From Streptomyces sp. MMG1533 (GTDB lineage Bacteria; Actinomycetota; Actinomycetes; Streptomycetales; Streptomycetaceae), in NCBI RefSeq assembly GCF_001279775.1, contig NZ_LGDG01000001.1:124001-188000 (forward strand): a stretch of DNA of 64,000 bases, written 5' to 3'. Below the pieces are notes generated by a model, which saw only the letters and a list, made by a program, of their open reading frames with translations, was not told the DNA's origin and searched no databases. The translations under genes and the position numbers were made by a program. This document shows, piece after piece, positions 62,695-64,000 of the stretch; position 1 is the first letter of the stretch; each line of letters starts with the position of its first letter.

Positions 62695-64000
62695 TTGCGA
62701 CGCCGACACCTACTCGGTTCCCTGCTGCTCGCCCCCCTCCTCACCGCCTGCTTCGCCTCCGGCGGCGGCACCGGCTCCTCGGGCGACGCCAAGGAGGGCT
62801 CCCGCCTTCGGGTCGCCCTCGCCTTCCCGCCCGCCGAGAACCTCTCGCCGTACGGCGCCGACGCCACCGTCCTCAGCCGGCTCGGCGTCACCGAGGGCCT
62901 GACCGCCCTCGATGCCAACGGCGTCGCCGCCCCCGCGCTCGCCGAGTCCTGGCGCCGCGAGAACGACCGCACCTGGCTGTTCACCCTGCGCGAGGCCACC
63001 TTCCAGGACGGCTCCGAGGTCACCCCGTCCGCGGTCGCCGCCGCCCTCACCCACGCCACCGAGGCCGAGCCCGCGCCCGCCGCCCTGTCCGGCGTCACGC
63101 TCGACGCCAAGCCCGAGGGCGACGCCGCCGTACGGATCACCACCGCCGCCCCCGACCCCGTACTGCCCCTGCGCCTGGCCGGCCCGGGCCTTGCCGTCCT
63201 CTCCTCGAAGGCCTACGACGACAAGGACCGCGTCGACCCCGTCGGCACCGCCACCGGACCCTTCGAACTGACCGAGGTCACCGGCTCCACCTCCGCCACC
63301 CTCGCCCGCCACGACGACTACTGGGGCGGCCGCGCCCAGGCCTCTGGCGTCGACGTCCGCTTCATCGCCGACGGCACGGCCCGTGCGAACGCCCTGCGCA
63401 CCGACGAGATCGACATCGCCGAGGCGATCCCCGTCGCGCAGGCCGCCATCCTGGAGGAGGCCACCCGCAAGGAGACGGCCACCACCCGCACCACGAGCCT
63501 GCTCCTCAACTCCGAGTCGGGGCCCTTCAAGGACGCGAGGCTGCGAGCCGCCGCCCGCCAGGCCGTCGACACCTCCGCACTCGCCGATGGCGTCTACGAG
63601 GGATACGCCGATCCCGGCGCCGCCATCTACGGACCCGCCGTCAGCTGGGCCGAGGGCAAGCGGCGGCAGCCGACCGGACGCGCGACGGCCCAGGACCCCG
63701 ACGGAACGCGGATCACCCTCGCCACCTACGACAACCGGCCCGAACTCCCCGAAGTGTCCCAGGTGTTGAAGCAGCAGCTGGAGAGGGCGGGGTTCAAGGT
63801 CGCCCTGGAGGTGCGCGAGTACTCGCGGCTGGAGAGCGACGCGCTGGAGGGGAAGTTCGACGCCTTCGTCCTCGCCCGCAACACCCTGGTCGACACCGGC
63901 GACCCCCTCGCGGTCCTCGCCGGCGACTACACCTGTGACGGCGGCTACAACATCGCCCAACTCTGCGACCAGAACGTCGACCGGGCCGTCGCCAGGGCCG
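62695..64000 (+). CDS. Family 5 extracellular solute-binding lipoprotein, nickel/peptide type (3' end beyond window)
   Basis: About 435 residues visible from a probable TTG start at 62695 (no in-frame ATG or GTG is near). The sequence RRRHLLGSLLLAPLLTAC is a classical lipoprotein signal with lipobox LTAC. The SBP_bac_5 fold is evident: ENLSPYGADATVLSRLGVTEGLTALDANGVAAPALAESWR, DPVGTATGPFELTEV, AARQAVDTSALADGVYEGYADPGAAIYGP. With the Nur-like box upstream, it is probably the NikA-type component of a nickel importer whose permease and ATPase genes lie past the window. Confidence 0.87.
   Translation, partial: MRRRHLLGSLLLAPLLTACFASGGGTGSSGDAKEGSRLRVALAFPPAENLSPYGADATVLSRLGVTEGLTALDANGVAAPALAESWRRENDRTWLFTLREATFQDGSEVTPSAVAAALTHATEAEPAPAALSGVTLDAKPEGDAAVRITTAAPDPVLPLRLAGPGLAVLSSKAYDDKDRVDPVGTATGPFELTEVTGSTSATLARHDDYWGGRAQASGVDVRFIADGTARANALRTDEIDIAEAIPVAQAAILEEATRKETATTRTTSLLLNSESGPFKDARLRAAARQAVDTSALADGVYEGYADPGAAIYGPAVSWAEGKRRQPTGRATAQDPDGTRITLATYDNRPELPEVSQVLKQQLERAGFKVALEVREYSRLESDALEGKFDAFVLARNTLVDTGDPLAVLAGDYTCDGGYNIAQLCDQNVDRAVARA

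Overview
The window looks like a chromosomal segment of a Streptomyces or close relative. GC is very high with third-position GC bias, GTG and TTG starts are common, genes pack into operons with ATGA overlaps, and the families present (ROK and FCD-GntR regulators, OFA transporters, Ebo genes, DUF2254, Nur-type control) are typical of that group. No phage, plasmid, insertion sequence, rRNA or CRISPR array was seen. One tRNA is present.

Left part (1-9.9 kb): a leftward formate dehydrogenase operon (molybdenum subunit, NuoE-NuoF diaphorase, partial Fe-S subunit) headed by a PanE/ApbA-type reductase. Divergent from it lies an OFA (oxalate/formate antiporter family) carrier with a previously uncalled 44-residue partner, then a FabH-like thiolase-fold enzyme and an FCD-GntR regulator. 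A frameshifted NmrA-type gene follows. The other half of the same metabolism lies at 30-41.9 kb: two tandem OFA transporters, an ADP-forming acyl-CoA ligase, a formyl-CoA transferase-like protein and a probable oxalyl-CoA decarboxylase, divergent from a sucC/sucD-like pair and an aldehyde dehydrogenase homologue. Together they describe uptake of oxalate, CoA activation, decarboxylation to formyl-CoA and NAD-linked formate oxidation. Related operator-like palindromes occur in front of the transporter, the GntR gene and the oxc/sucC divergent pair, suggesting one regulon.

Between these halves lie two other systems. At 10-21.5 kb a ROK regulator precedes a ribose-type ABC importer, a Gfo/Idh/MocA dehydrogenase, an IolE-like isomerase, a secreted PQQ-type sugar dehydrogenase and a ThuA-DUF1080 protein, a set that suggests oxidative (3-keto) glycoside breakdown. 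At 21.7-28.9 kb sits a seven-gene Ebo-type operon (EboC, TIM barrel, EboA, EboB, EboE, EboF) led by an inositol-phosphate synthase homologue, followed by a Tat-exported isomerase-fold protein.

Right part (42-64 kb): a MarR regulator, a DUF2254 membrane protein, tRNA-Leu(GAG), a TetR-controlled three-subunit molybdenum hydroxylase with XdhC, a DHA2 exporter, an EF-G paralogue carrying an unusual in-frame repeat insert, a glucan-utilisation unit (secreted beta-helix protein, ABC importer, GH1 beta-glucosidase) under a CebR-like operator, an alpha/beta hydrolase, and a Nur-box-preceded GNAT plus nickel/peptide-type binding lipoprotein running off the end.

The most unexplained signal is a dispersed short sequence, core YTGTATGCAGTCGAC or its complement. 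It appears as a six-unit array in front of the sugar ABC operon, as a 21-bp in-frame repeat expansion in the EF-G paralogue, and as single copies inside conserved codons of several metabolic genes.
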